NCBI GenBank assembly: GCA_964242925.1
Contig: CAXTBW010000033.1
Span: forward strand, 1-39,599
Direction: 5' to 3'
DNA: 39,599 nt
Source of the DNA: LMUY01 sp964242925
GTDB lineage: Bacteria; Pseudomonadota; Alphaproteobacteria; Acetobacterales; Acetobacteraceae
This document shows positions 1-7,656 of the stretch, one piece after another. The notes under the pieces were generated by a model. The model was not told where the DNA came from. It searched no databases and worked only from the letters and a program-made list of their open reading frames with translations. The translations under genes and the position numbers were made by a program. Numbering within the stretch: the stretch's first letter is position 1; each line of letters opens with the position of its first letter.

Positions 1-14
1 ACCGCCGCCAGTCC

Positions 15-53
15 GCCCGGCCCCGCCGCCGCCGCGCCCGGCCCCGCCGCCGC
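15..53. repeat. 21-bp tandem repeat, two GC-rich units
   Basis: The 18-base unit GCCCGGCCCCGCCGCCGC occurs at 15-32 and again at 36-53, a period of 21 bases or seven codons. In the frame beginning at base 1 it reads as a Pro-Gly-Pro-Ala repeat, as in a disordered linker. In the frame of the downstream glycosyltransferase it is Arg-rich and less protein-like. It may be the end of a gene lying to the left, or the N-terminal part of the next gene after a frame change. Confidence 0.6.
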
Positions 54-122
54 GTCCTGCGCCACCGCATCCGGGGCCGCCGCATCGGCCCTGACCCAGC
101 GGCCGATGGATGGTTCCAGGCC

Positions 123-941
123 ATGCGGCAGGGCGACCTGCGCACCGCCTGGGCCATCGCGGACCGCAACCTGCGCGCCCGCGACCCGGCCACGCGCGAC
201 GACCCGCGCCGGCCCTATCACGAGCGATGGGTTTGGGATGGCGGCGACCTGACCGGCCGCGACGTGGTCGTTCGCTGCTACCACGGCCTCGGCGACACGC
301 TGCAGTTCGTCCGTTTCCTGCCGCTGCTGCGCGCCCGCGCAAGCCGGGTGACGCTGGAGGCGCAGCCCGAACTGGCGGCGCTGCTGAGCGGGCTGCCCGG
401 CGTGGACCGCCTCGCGCCGTTCGACGTTGCGAGGCCGATGCAGGCCGACTGCGCCATCGAGATCATGGAGCTGCAGCACGCCTTGCGCGCCGAACCGCCG
501 CCTGCCCCCTTGCTGCGCCTGCCGTCGCGTTCCTTTGCCGAGGGCGCCATCGGCGTGTGCTGGCAAGCGGGCGGCTGGGACCACGCGCGCTCCATCCCGC
601 TCGCTCTGCTGCGCCTGGCCCTGCCAGCTTGCGCGGTCAGCCTGCAACGGGGCGCCGCCGGGCTGCCGGACCCGCTGGACGGCGACATGGCGATCGAGGC
701 CACGGCGGGCCTGATCGCCGCGCTGGACCAAGTCATCACGGTGGACACGATGGTCGCCCACCTCGCGGGCACGTTGGGCCGCCCGGTGCACCTGTTGCTG
801 CGGCACGAGGCGGATTGGCGCTGGGGATTGGGCGAGCGCACGCCCTGGTATCCCTCCATGCGCATCCATCGCCAGACGTCGGCGGGCAACTGGCCGAGCG
901 CGGTCGCGAGTTTGCGGCGGGCGCTCAGGCCGGCAGGTTGA
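123..941 (+). CDS. GT9-like (heptosyltransferase-type) protein, possibly 5'-incomplete
   Basis: The sequence resembles the C-terminal glycosyltransferase part of TPR/GT9 proteins common in alphaproteobacteria. The stretch VVVRCYHGLGDTLQFVRFLP near residues 48-67 matches the GDxLxxTP-type N-terminal loop of GT9 enzymes. TVDTMVAHLAGTLGRPVHLL near 205-224 matches the conserved sugar-nucleotide-binding end (D-T-x-x-x-H-L-A-G). The likely role is transfer of a sugar to envelope glycan; substrate unknown. The frame is open to the left edge without another ATG or GTG, and homologous proteins usually begin just before the WFQAMRQGDL segment, so the true start may lie outside the window. I use ATG 123 provisionally. 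The end overlaps the convergent histidine phosphatase gene by 17 bases. Confidence 0.6.
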   Translation: MRQGDLRTAWAIADRNLRARDPATRDDPRRPYHERWVWDGGDLTGRDVVVRCYHGLGDTLQFVRFLPLLRARASRVTLEAQPELAALLSGLPGVDRLAPFDVARPMQADCAIEIMELQHALRAEPPPAPLLRLPSRSFAEGAIGVCWQAGGWDHARSIPLALLRLALPACAVSLQRGAAGLPDPLDGDMAIEATAGLIAALDQVITVDTMVAHLAGTLGRPVHLLLRHEADWRWGLGERTPWYPSMRIHRQTSAGNWPSAVASLRRALRPAG

Positions 942-1524
942 CGGCCTCGACCCGGGCGAAGCCGCCGCCCAGCACCAGCACCGAGCGGCTGCCGGGCGCC
1001 ACCTCCAAGCGGTGCAGCAGGTCCAGCGGCATGCCGAGCGCGAACGCCAGCACGGCCTTGATGACGTCGGAATGGCTGACCGCCACCACGGCGCCGCGCC
1101 CCTGACGCATCAGCGCGGCGACGGCGCGGGCCTGAACGGCTAGCATCGTCTCGCCCCCCGGGGTCGCGGCCAGGCTGCGCGCCCAGTTCCAGGCGTCCCA
1201 GCCGGGCGCCGCCGCCAGCGCGTCGAAGCGCTGCCCGGCCCAGGCGCCGAAGTCGATCTCCTCCAGGCCAGGCTCGATGATCGTCGCCAAACCCAGCGCG
1301 GCGGCGATCGGGGCCGCCGTCTCCATCGCGCGCTGCACCGGGCTGGACAGGACAGCCCGCACGCCGCTGCCGTGAAGGCTCCCCGCCAGCGCCGCCGCCT
1401 GTTGCCGCCCGGCATCCGACAACCCGAGCCCGGCGGTCCGCCCGGACAGCACCTGGCCCACTTGGCCGTGCTCGCCGTGCCGCACGAGGTGGATCGTGCA
1501 GACAGCCGCCTCAGGTTTCGTCAC
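925..1524 (-). CDS. Histidine phosphatase (phosphoglycerate mutase-like) family protein
   Basis: A 199-residue protein with the family signature LVRHGE near its N terminus (phosphohistidine site), a later S-S-P-V-Q-R-A-x-E-T-A segment, and the second catalytic His in VVAVSHSDV near residue 149. Length fits stand-alone histidine phosphatases, whose members include broad-specificity phosphatases, alpha-ribazole phosphatase and SixA. No cobalamin genes are nearby, so no specific substrate is claimed. I choose GTG 1524: it is preceded by a GAAGG ribosome-binding site and lies 14 bases inside the end of the DUF1003 gene, consistent with translational coupling. An ATG at 1560 would add 12 residues of poor quality. 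It converges with the glycosyltransferase-like gene. Confidence 0.8.
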   Translation of the reverse strand: MTKPEAAVCTIHLVRHGEHGQVGQVLSGRTAGLGLSDAGRQQAAALAGSLHGSGVRAVLSSPVQRAMETAAPIAAALGLATIIEPGLEEIDFGAWAGQRFDALAAAPGWDAWNWARSLAATPGGETMLAVQARAVAALMRQGRGAVVAVSHSDVIKAVLAFALGMPLDLLHRLEVAPGSRSVLVLGGGFARVEAVNLPA

Positions 1525-2041
1525 GGCGGCCTTCGTGACGATCCTGCATGTGCGAGGCAAGGCTTTTCACGGCGGTTTCCTCCAGCATGTCCTTCAGGTC
1601 GGGATCGTGGGGCGCGTCCAGGCCGGCCCGGTCGGACAATCGCTGCACGATCTGCAGCACCTTGGTCACTTCCCGCTCGGTCAGCAGATTGACCTGGAGG
1701 TCCAGATGGGCGCGTTTTTCCGCGCGATTGCTCTCCCTGTTCTGCTTCACCAGCACGAACGTGGTCAGCAGCACCGCCTCGCACGACACCAGCGTGCCGA
1801 GCAGCGCGAAGGGATAGGGATCGAAAGCGGCCCGGGGCCATAGGCCGCTATTCAGCAGCAGCCAGCAGGCGAAGATTGCGATATGCACGGCGGCGAACGG
1901 CGCCGACCCGATGATCTCGCCGAACGCGTGCGAAAGCCTGTCGATCGGTGAGCGATCGAGTTCGGCGCGACGCTCGAGTTCGAGGACGTCGTCGATGCTG
2001 CCTGTTACGGATTCGGGGACGGGTTGCTGGTCGTCGGACAT
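1511..2041 (-). CDS. DUF1003 family membrane protein
   Basis: A 176-residue protein whose central part matches the DUF1003 pattern: two closely spaced hydrophobic segments, roughly residues 48-67 (APFAAVHIAIFACWLLLN) and 78-98 (PFALLGTLVSCEAVLLTTFV), followed by the conserved charged segment VKQNRESNRAEKRAHLDLQV and a helical E/K/L-rich tail with NLLTEREVTKVLQ. It is predicted to sit in the inner membrane with both ends cytoplasmic. The family has no established biochemical function. Start at ATG 2041 follows from good N-terminal sequence and the lack of a nearer alternative. It lies upstream of, and overlaps, the histidine phosphatase gene. Confidence 0.85.
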   Translation of the reverse strand: MSDDQQPVPESVTGSIDDVLELERRAELDRSPIDRLSHAFGEIIGSAPFAAVHIAIFACWLLLNSGLWPRAAFDPYPFALLGTLVSCEAVLLTTFVLVKQNRESNRAEKRAHLDLQVNLLTEREVTKVLQIVQRLSDRAGLDAPHDPDLKDMLEETAVKSLASHMQDRHEGRRDET

Positions 2042-2071
2042 TCCGCCTCAACGCCGGCGCGGCTGCAGGTT

Positions 2072-2407
2072 TCAGCCCTGCTTTTTCCTAATCGAACTCA
2101 GCCGGCGCATGGCGGCCGCCTGCTCGTCCTCTCCGAGTTCCCGCCACAGCCGCAACAGCGCCAGCTCCTCGGCGCCCTGGGCCGAGCCCTCGGCGGCGGC
2201 GTCGGCGCCGAACATCAGCCACGACGCCTGCACGCCGACCACCTTGGCGACCCGGCGGGCGTTGGTCAGCCGCATGCCGTGCAGGCCGGTGACCCAGGCG
2301 TGCACCGTCGGCTGCGACACGTCCAGCTTGCGCGCCAGGTCCGCGGCGGTGAGCCCCCGCTCCTTCAACATCTTCTTCAAGCGCGTCGCCGGAGTCGCCT
2401 TCGCCAT
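2072..2407 (-). CDS. XRE/Cro-C1-type helix-turn-helix regulator
   Basis: A 111-residue protein with an N-terminal HTH domain (residues about 5-62): LKKMLKERGLTAADLARKLD is helix 1-2 and SQPTVHAWVTG the recognition helix, followed by the family's NARRVAKVVGV helix. The C-terminal part is short, acidic then basic, ending RRLSSIRKKQG, and probably mediates dimerisation. Start ATG 2407 has AGGA nine bases upstream; GTG 2410 directly before it is an alternative. The gene is divergent from a truncated C5 methyltransferase, and the gap between them holds a repeated 18-19-base motif that may be its operator. This resembles control-protein or phage-repressor arrangements, but the target is inferred. 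Confidence 0.85.
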   Translation of the reverse strand: MAKATPATRLKKMLKERGLTAADLARKLDVSQPTVHAWVTGLHGMRLTNARRVAKVVGVQASWLMFGADAAAEGSAQGAEELALLRLWRELGEDEQAAAMRRLSSIRKKQG

Positions 2408-2445
2408 CACGGGTCTTCCTATTGATCCGACAGCCGCTTTAGTCT

Positions 2446-2500
2446 TAGGCGAGGCCTATTGCAACCACCATTGCCGGCCTTGTAGGGCTGGCCTATGCAA
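2446..2500. promoter_or_regulatory. Two direct copies of an operator-like motif
   Basis: TAGGCGAGGCCTATTGCAA (2446-2464) and TAGGGCTGGCCTATGCAA (2483-2500) lie 37 bases apart in the divergent gap between the XRE gene and the methyltransferase remnant. Each copy contains a partial palindrome (TAGG...CCTA). Position and duplication suggest binding sites for the adjacent regulator, repressing itself and the methyltransferase. No binding evidence exists in the sequence itself. Confidence 0.5.
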
Positions 2501-2534
2501 TTTCCCCTAAGCCTGCCTTGTGATCAGCCTTCCG

Positions 2535-2732
2535 ATGAACGTCCTTGACCTGTTCAGCGGCATCGGCGGGTTTAGCCTCGGCTTTGAGCGCGCTGGAATG
2601 CGCACCGTCGCGTTCTGCGAAAGTGCGGCGTTCGCGCGCGGCGTGCTGCGCCGTCACTGGCCGGACGTGCCCGCTTACGACGACATCCGCACCCTGTCAG
2701 CCCGCCGCCTGCGTCGCGACGGCGCCGGGTAG
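2535..2732 (+). pseudogene. Truncated DNA (cytosine-5) methyltransferase, 5' fragment
   Basis: About 65 residues remain. They open with MNVLDLFSGIGGFSLGFERA, which is motif I of C5-DNA methyltransferases (the AdoMet-binding F-x-G-x-G loop), continue through the motif II-III region (HWPDVPAYDDIRTL) and stop at TAG 2730-2732. Everything after that is absent: the catalytic Pro-Cys of motif IV, the ENV motif and the target recognition domain. It cannot be an active enzyme. I place the start at ATG 2535 because homologues begin MNVLDLFSG; a GTG at 2520 is in frame. The break coincides with the truncated 3' end of msrA on the other strand, indicating a deletion that joined two convergent genes. Confidence 0.85.
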
Positions 2733-3141
2733 AACACGGGCGCCGGGACGAGTTCGGTCACGAGCTTGCCGCTATACACGTTGGCGCCCTCGATCTCCGC
2801 CATCACCTGTCCCGCGATCGCCTTCTGCGCGTCCGAGTGGGTGAAGATCGCCGATCGGTACTGGGAGCCGCTGTCGGAGCCCTGGCGGTTGAGCGTCGTC
2901 GGGTCGTGGATGGTGAAGAACACCCGCAGCAGGTCGGCGTAGTCCAGCGCAGCGGGGTCGAACTGCACCTGGACGACTTCGGCGTGGCCGGTCCGCCCGC
3001 TGCAACCGGCATCGTAGCTCGGGTGGCGAGAGCGCCGCCCATGTAGCCGGACTTCACCGACGTGACGCCGCGCAGGTCGCGGCACACCGCCTCGAGGCGC
3101 CAGAAACATCCACCACCCAGGGTCGCGGTCTCGGTCGTCAT
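2675..3141 (-). pseudogene. msrA: Peptide methionine sulfoxide reductase MsrA, frameshifted and 3'-truncated
   Basis: MsrA reduces methionine-S-sulfoxide in proteins. The start ATG 3141 has a strong GGAGG site and gives MTTETATLGGGCFWRLEAVC with the catalytic Cys of GCFW, then VKSGYMGG. At about 3029-3032 the frame must shift by one base to recover HPSYDAGCSGRTGHAEVVQV, followed by the family motifs HDPTTLNRQG and GSQYRSAIF. The recognisable protein ends at VFYPA (about 2730), where homologues continue E-D-Y-H-Q and about 40 more residues; instead an Arg-rich tail runs to TAA 2675. So there are two lesions: a one-base deletion and loss of the C terminus at the methyltransferase scar. It starts 60 bases after the ABC permease stop and may once have been co-transcribed with that operon. 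Confidence 0.85.
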
Positions 3142-3200
3142 CGTTCGGCCTCCTGTCGAATACGCCGGGTGATTGGCGACGTAGGCGCCGTATGTCGAGC

Positions 3201-4073
3201 CTACTCCTTCACCGCGCCGGTTAGGCTCGAGACGTAGTACTCGACGAAGAACGAGTACAGCAGCGCCACCGGGATCGAACCGAACAGCGCGCCGGCCATC
3301 AGCGGGCCCCACTGGTAGTCATCGCCCTGCACCAACTGCGTCAGCACCGCGACCGGGACGGTTTTGTTCTCGCTGCTCTGGATGAACGCCAGGGCGTAGA
3401 TGAACTCGTTCCAGGACAGCGTGAAGGCGAAGATGCCGGCGGAGATCAGCCCCGGCACCGCGAGCGGCAGCGTGATCCGGCGCAGGATCTGCAGCCGTGA
3501 GGCGCCGTCGATCAGGGCGCATTCCTCCAGCTCGTACGGGATCGACTTGAAGTAGCCGATCAGCAGCCAAGTGCAGAACGGGATGAGGAAGGTGGGGTAA
3601 GTCAGGATCAGCGCCCACGGCGTGTCGAACAGCCCCAGCTTGAACACCATCGTGGCCAGCGGGATGAACAGGATGGAGGGCGGCACCAGGTAGGCGAGGT
3701 AGATCGCCAGGCCCACCCAGTTGGAGCCGCGGAAGCGCAGCCGTTGCAGCGCGTACGCCGCGAGCACGCTGGCTGCGACCGAGATGACCGTCGCTGCGGC
3801 GGCGACCCCCATCGTTGTCATCAGCCAGTGCGGGTAGTCGGTGTCGAACAACAGTTTGTAGACGTTCGCGAGCGTCGGCGAGCGCACCCAGAGCGGGTTG
3901 AAGTCATGGTAGTTGTACAGCTCGTTGTTGGGCTTCAGCGTCGTGATCGTCATCCAGTAGAACGGAAACAGCAGGACGATGACGAACACCGCCAGCGGCA
4001 CGTAGACCGTGACGATCCGGCGCGGCAGGCTGTCCCACGCCATCGGCGCGGCTTGCGCCTCGCGATTACTCAT
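3201..4073 (-). CDS. Carbohydrate ABC transporter permease, MalG type
   Basis: A 290-residue inner-membrane protein with six hydrophobic segments, beginning with one near residues 20-43. The cytoplasmic EAA loop is visible as ELEECALIDGASRLQILRRI near residues 185-204, the contact site for the ATPase. This is the MalG-type member of a two-permease sugar importer; SWNEFIYALAF and the short C-terminal tail are typical of that side. The start overlaps the end of the MalF-type gene by 8 bases, which argues for coupling. It is the last intact gene of the operon. Confidence 0.92.
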   Translation of the reverse strand: MSNREAQAAPMAWDSLPRRIVTVYVPLAVFVIVLLFPFYWMTITTLKPNNELYNYHDFNPLWVRSPTLANVYKLLFDTDYPHWLMTTMGVAAAATVISVAASVLAAYALQRLRFRGSNWVGLAIYLAYLVPPSILFIPLATMVFKLGLFDTPWALILTYPTFLIPFCTWLLIGYFKSIPYELEECALIDGASRLQILRRITLPLAVPGLISAGIFAFTLSWNEFIYALAFIQSSENKTVPVAVLTQLVQGDDYQWGPLMAGALFGSIPVALLYSFFVEYYVSSLTGAVKE

Positions 4074-5043
4074 CGCTTTCGCCTTGTTGCCAGCGCCGCC
4101 GGGCCAGGCCGAAATAGCTGAACAGCGTGGCGGCGACCAGGAATGGGATCATCGCCATGGCGATCGCGGCGCCCTCGCCCAGCTGGCCGCCAGGGATGCC
4201 GCGCTGGAAGGCGAGGGTGGCCATCAGCTGGGTCGCGTTGGCCGGGCCGCCGCGGGTGACGGCGTAGACCAGCTGGAAGTCGGTGAAGGTGAACAGCACC
4301 GAAAAGGTCAGCACCACCGACAGCACCGGCAGCAGCATCGGCAGCGTGACGAAACGGAAGCGCGCCCAGGCGCCGGCGCCGTCCAGCATCGCCGCCTCGT
4401 ACAGCGAGGGCGAGACCGTCTGCAGGCCGGCCAGCAGGCTGATCGCCACGAACGGGATGCCGCGCCAGATGTTGGCCGCCACCAGCGACAGCCGCGCGTG
4501 CCAGGGCGTGCCGAGAAAGTCGATGTTGTAGTCGATGAGGCCCACAGCCTTCAGCAGGTAGCTGATGATCGAGAATTGCGGGTCGTAGATCCACCAGAAC
4601 GCGATCGCCGACAGCACGGTGGGCACGATCCATGGGATCAGCACGATGGCGCGGATCAGGCTCTTGAACGGGACGTTGTGGTTCAGCAATAGGGCCAGCC
4701 AAAGTCCGAGGCCGAACTTGCCGGCGGTGGCCGCGGCCGTGTAGAACAACGTGTTGGTCACCGACAACCAGAAGATGCGGTCGTGGAACAGGCTTTCGAA
4801 GTTCTCCAGCCCGACATACTCGCCGGCGCGGCCGATCTTGGTGTCGGTGAACGCCAGCCACAGGCCGAGGCCGAGCGGGTAGGTCAGGAATACCAGCAGC
4901 AGCCCGACCGCCGGCGCCAGGCAGATCACCACCAGGAAGGTCTTGTTGTCGAACAACCGCGCGAGCGGCCCCGGCTGGCGCGCGGTGAACCGCCAGGACT
5001 GCGGCGCAGCCCCGGCGATCATTTCGGTGGCGGTGTCCGGCAT
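4066..5043 (-). CDS. Carbohydrate ABC transporter permease, MalF type
   Basis: A 325-residue membrane protein. After a cytoplasmic N terminus of about 30 residues come six hydrophobic helices, a periplasmic stretch carrying the conserved GLENFESLFHD, and the EAA loop SLYEAAMLDGAGAWARFRFV near residues 230-250. This is the MalF-type partner of the permease that follows. The start at ATG 5043 is chosen because it lies 5 bases after the binding-protein stop; the frame stays open upstream but is Arg-rich shadow sequence there. Together with the ATPase and binding protein it forms a complete importer for a sugar, polyol or glycoside; the substrate cannot be read from sequence. Confidence 0.92.
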   Translation of the reverse strand: MPDTATEMIAGAAPQSWRFTARQPGPLARLFDNKTFLVVICLAPAVGLLLVFLTYPLGLGLWLAFTDTKIGRAGEYVGLENFESLFHDRIFWLSVTNTLFYTAAATAGKFGLGLWLALLLNHNVPFKSLIRAIVLIPWIVPTVLSAIAFWWIYDPQFSIISYLLKAVGLIDYNIDFLGTPWHARLSLVAANIWRGIPFVAISLLAGLQTVSPSLYEAAMLDGAGAWARFRFVTLPMLLPVLSVVLTFSVLFTFTDFQLVYAVTRGGPANATQLMATLAFQRGIPGGQLGEGAAIAMAMIPFLVAATLFSYFGLARRRWQQGESDE

Positions 5044-5048
5044 CGGCG

Positions 5049-6383
5049 TCAGACCTTGTAGTAGCGCTTGGCCCGGCGTTCGGCCTCCCTCGCGGCGGCC
5101 TCCGGCGTGGAGTCGCCGCTGTTCACGGCGGCGACCATGTCCACCACGACGTAATCCGCGATGACGGCGCCCGACGCCTCGTTGATGGGCCCCGCATAGC
5201 CGAGCCACTGGCCGTCCTTCATGGTGTCCTTGTAGACGGCGATCTTGGGGTCGTTTTTCCACACTTCGCTGGCCTCGTAGGCCTTCAGCGGCTGGCCCCA
5301 ATAGCCGAAGCTGTCGGTCAGCCAATGGTCGTACTGCGGAGCTTCCATCATGTAGGCGAGATAGGCCTTGGCCGCGTTCGGCGCTTTCGTGTGCTTGAAC
5401 GCCATGGCGTTGATCACCAGCGCGGACTCGGTCGAGCGACCAGCCGGGCCGACCGGCATGCGCGCGTGGTTCAGGTCCGCCGCCATGGCGGAGATGGCGG
5501 GGTCGGGCGAGTTCTTGATGGAAAAGTAAAGCGAGACGCCGTTCTGCGTCATGCTGACCTCGCCGGCGATCAGCGCCTTGTTGTTCGACGGGTCGAGCCA
5601 CGACTGCGTGCCGGGGATGAACGTCTCGTACAGCGCCTTGCCGTATTTCAGCGCCTCGATCGTCTCCTTGGAGTTGATCATGACCCTCTGGTGCTCGTCG
5701 ACCATCTGGCCGCCGAACGCCCAGACCAGCCAGTAGCAGAATGCGTTGGCGTCGCCGACGGCGTGCCCGGTGGTGAAACCGGCCGGGTGGCCGCTGGCCT
5801 TCAGCTTGCGGCACAGGTCGAGGAACTTGTCGAGGTCGTTCGGCACGGTGTCGTAGCCGACGGCCTTCAGCCAGCTCTCGCGATACACCGCCGGGCCACC
5901 GGATGCGCCCATCGGGATGGCGAGCCACGAATTGGTCCCGAACTTCTTGCCGTAGCGCTCGGCCAGCGGATACCAGCCGCCGTATTTCTTGCCGAGGTAT
6001 TCGGCGATGTCGGTCAGGTCCAGCACTTTGTCGGCGTAGAGGTGCGGGTCGTCGGTCCAGCCTACGACGACGTCCGGCCCGGCGCCTGTGTTGGCGGCGA
6101 CTGCGGTCTGCGGGCGCAGATCCTCCCAGCCGGCGTAGTCCACCCGCACGGTCACGCCGTGCTCCTTGGCGAAGCGCTGAGTGTTCTCGTTGAAGATGCG
6201 CTCGTCCGGGTCGACGAACTTGGACGGCCGCAGCACGCGCAGGCTGCCGCCCTTCTCGATGTCGAGCTTCGGCATCGCCACGTCCACGATCGGGATGGTT
6301 GCGTGGGCGCCGCGTACCAATCCGGACGACAGCAATCCCGCGCCCAGGCCCAGCGTTCCGCGTCGTGTCCAATGATTCATCAT
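5049..6383 (-). CDS. Extracellular solute-binding protein, family 1
   Basis: A 444-residue periplasmic substrate-binding protein. The N terminus has a Tat-like twin-arginine start (WTRRGTLGLGAG) and a hydrophobic stretch ending near the HATIP segment, where cleavage is likely. The mature part shows the family 1 pattern: an N-lobe containing GPDVVVGWTDDPHLYADKVLDL, a crossing segment with AVYRESWLKAVGYDTVPNDL, and ALIAGEVSMTQNG, the usual site of the bacterial sugar-binding family motif. Start is ATG 6383 (an adjacent ATG 6380 is equally possible) behind an AAAGGGAAA site. It sits between the ATPase gene and the permeases, as in many sugar ABC operons. Confidence 0.9.
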   Translation of the reverse strand: MMNHWTRRGTLGLGAGLLSSGLVRGAHATIPIVDVAMPKLDIEKGGSLRVLRPSKFVDPDERIFNENTQRFAKEHGVTVRVDYAGWEDLRPQTAVAANTGAGPDVVVGWTDDPHLYADKVLDLTDIAEYLGKKYGGWYPLAERYGKKFGTNSWLAIPMGASGGPAVYRESWLKAVGYDTVPNDLDKFLDLCRKLKASGHPAGFTTGHAVGDANAFCYWLVWAFGGQMVDEHQRVMINSKETIEALKYGKALYETFIPGTQSWLDPSNNKALIAGEVSMTQNGVSLYFSIKNSPDPAISAMAADLNHARMPVGPAGRSTESALVINAMAFKHTKAPNAAKAYLAYMMEAPQYDHWLTDSFGYWGQPLKAYEASEVWKNDPKIAVYKDTMKDGQWLGYAGPINEASGAVIADYVVVDMVAAVNSGDSTPEAAAREAERRAKRYYKV

Positions 6384-6407
6384 GGTCGCGTTTCCCTTTT
6401 GTTGTTT

Positions 6408-7460
6408 TTAGGCCAGCAAACGCTGGCCGGTGTCGCGGTCGAACACGTGCGCCAGGTGCGCATCGGCGGCGATGCCGATCGACTCGCCGGGCGTGGCGGC
6501 GATGCGCTCCCGGAACGCGCCCAGCACGGGCATGCCCGCGACCTGGCCCAGCACCTGCGTCTCCGAGCCGGTCGGCTCCAGCACCTGGACGGTCAGCGGC
6601 AGGCCGCCGTGGACCAGGCGAAGGTGCTCGGGGCGCACGCCGTAGACGGCCGGCCGGCCGACGGGGAGGCCGGGCGACAAGGGCCAGATGGAGCCGTTCG
6701 CATCCTGGAAGCCGTCGACGGCGACCTTGCCCTCGAGGAAGTTCATGGCCGGGGAACCGATGAAACCGGCGACGAAGCGGTTTGCCGGACGATCGTACAG
6801 CTCGAGCGGCGTGCCGATCTGCTCGACGCGGCCGGCCTGCATGACGACGATCCGGTCGGCCATCGTCATCGCCTCAATCTGGTCATGCGTGACGTAGACC
6901 GTGGTGGTGCGCAGCCGCTGGTGCAGGTCCTTGATCTCGGCCCGCATGTTGACTCGCAGCTTGGCGTCCAGGTTGGACAGCGGCTCGTCGAACAGAAACA
7001 CCTGCGGATCGCGGACGATGGCGCGGCCCATCGCCACGCGTTGCCGCTGCCCGCCGGAAAGCTGCCGCGGGTAGCGGTCCAACAGCGCGCCGAGCCCGAG
7101 GATCGATGCCGCGCGGGCGACCCGCTCGTCCATCGCCGCGCGCGGGGCGCCGGCCAGGCGCAGGCTGAACGCCATGTTGGCGCGCACCGTCATGTGCGGG
7201 TAGAGCGCGTAGTTCTGGAACACCATGGCGATGTCGCGCTCCCGTGGCGGCACCTTGTTCACCACCCGCCCGCCGATCGCGATCTCGCCGGCGCCGATCT
7301 CCTCCAGCCCGGCGATCATCCGCAACAGGGTGGACTTTCCGCAACCGGACGGCCCGACGAGGACGCAGAACTCGCCGTCGGCAACCTCAACATCGACGCC
7401 GTGCAACACGACCGTGCTGCCGAACGATTTCTTGACGCCGCGTATGCTGACTGATGCCAT
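6408..7460 (-). CDS. Sugar ABC transporter ATP-binding protein, MalK/UgpC type
   Basis: A 350-residue ATPase. Walker A is GPSGCGKST near residues 37-45, the Q loop is VFQNYALYPHMTV, the ABC signature is LSGGQRQRVAMGRA, Walker B is VFLFDEPLSNLDAKLR, and the switch His is in VTHDQIEAM. After about residue 235 comes the regulatory OB/TOBE domain (GIRPEH-like GVRPEHLRLV, then GSETQVLGQVAG) typical of MalK/UgpC. It energises the two permeases downstream. It is the first gene of the operon; the promoter should lie in the 196-base divergent gap shared with the sigma-factor gene. Confidence 0.95.
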   Translation of the reverse strand: MASVSIRGVKKSFGSTVVLHGVDVEVADGEFCVLVGPSGCGKSTLLRMIAGLEEIGAGEIAIGGRVVNKVPPRERDIAMVFQNYALYPHMTVRANMAFSLRLAGAPRAAMDERVARAASILGLGALLDRYPRQLSGGQRQRVAMGRAIVRDPQVFLFDEPLSNLDAKLRVNMRAEIKDLHQRLRTTTVYVTHDQIEAMTMADRIVVMQAGRVEQIGTPLELYDRPANRFVAGFIGSPAMNFLEGKVAVDGFQDANGSIWPLSPGLPVGRPAVYGVRPEHLRLVHGGLPLTVQVLEPTGSETQVLGQVAGMPVLGAFRERIAATPGESIGIAADAHLAHVFDRDTGQRLLA

Positions 7461-7587
7461 CGCCGCGATTCATCCCTGGACGGATCCGCTTACGGGCCCT
7501 TGCGCCGGCATCCTAACGACTGCCGCTGCGTGGCGCCATCGGCCTGGTGCATCCAGATCGAGTCATGTCGAGTTGGACTTGCATGAG

Positions 7588-7600
7588 TGTTGCCGCAACA
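7588..7600. promoter_or_regulatory. 13-base palindrome in the divergent promoter region
   Basis: TGTTGCCGCAACA is a perfect 6+1+6 palindrome between the ABC importer operon and the sigma-factor gene. A second inverted repeat, TGCTGC (7619-7624) and GCAGCA (7633-7638) around an 8-base loop, lies between it and the sigma start. The first could be an operator for either divergent unit; the second could form a hairpin in the sigma mRNA leader. No adjacent regulator gene is evident for the transporter. Confidence 0.35.
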
Positions 7601-7656
7601 ACATGCCCTGGGTCGGCTTGCTGCTTTGCTTTGCAGCAGCTAAGGCATCGCCCGGC

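Noticed and set aside
2535..2732. Active DNA methyltransferase or restriction-modification system
   Set aside because: Only motifs I-III remain; the catalytic Pro-Cys and target recognition domain are absent.
5325..7454. 709-residue plus-strand ORF antisense to the ABC importer
   Set aside because: Composition (Arg/His/Val/Asp-rich, no family pattern) is the usual shadow of a high-GC gene; both genes beneath it have strong family signatures.
7603..7656. Longer sigma-factor start at ATG 7603
   Set aside because: It adds an 18-residue hydrophobic stretch (LLLCFAAAK) not typical of ECF sigma factors and crosses a hairpin-like leader; ATG 7657 fits the family better.
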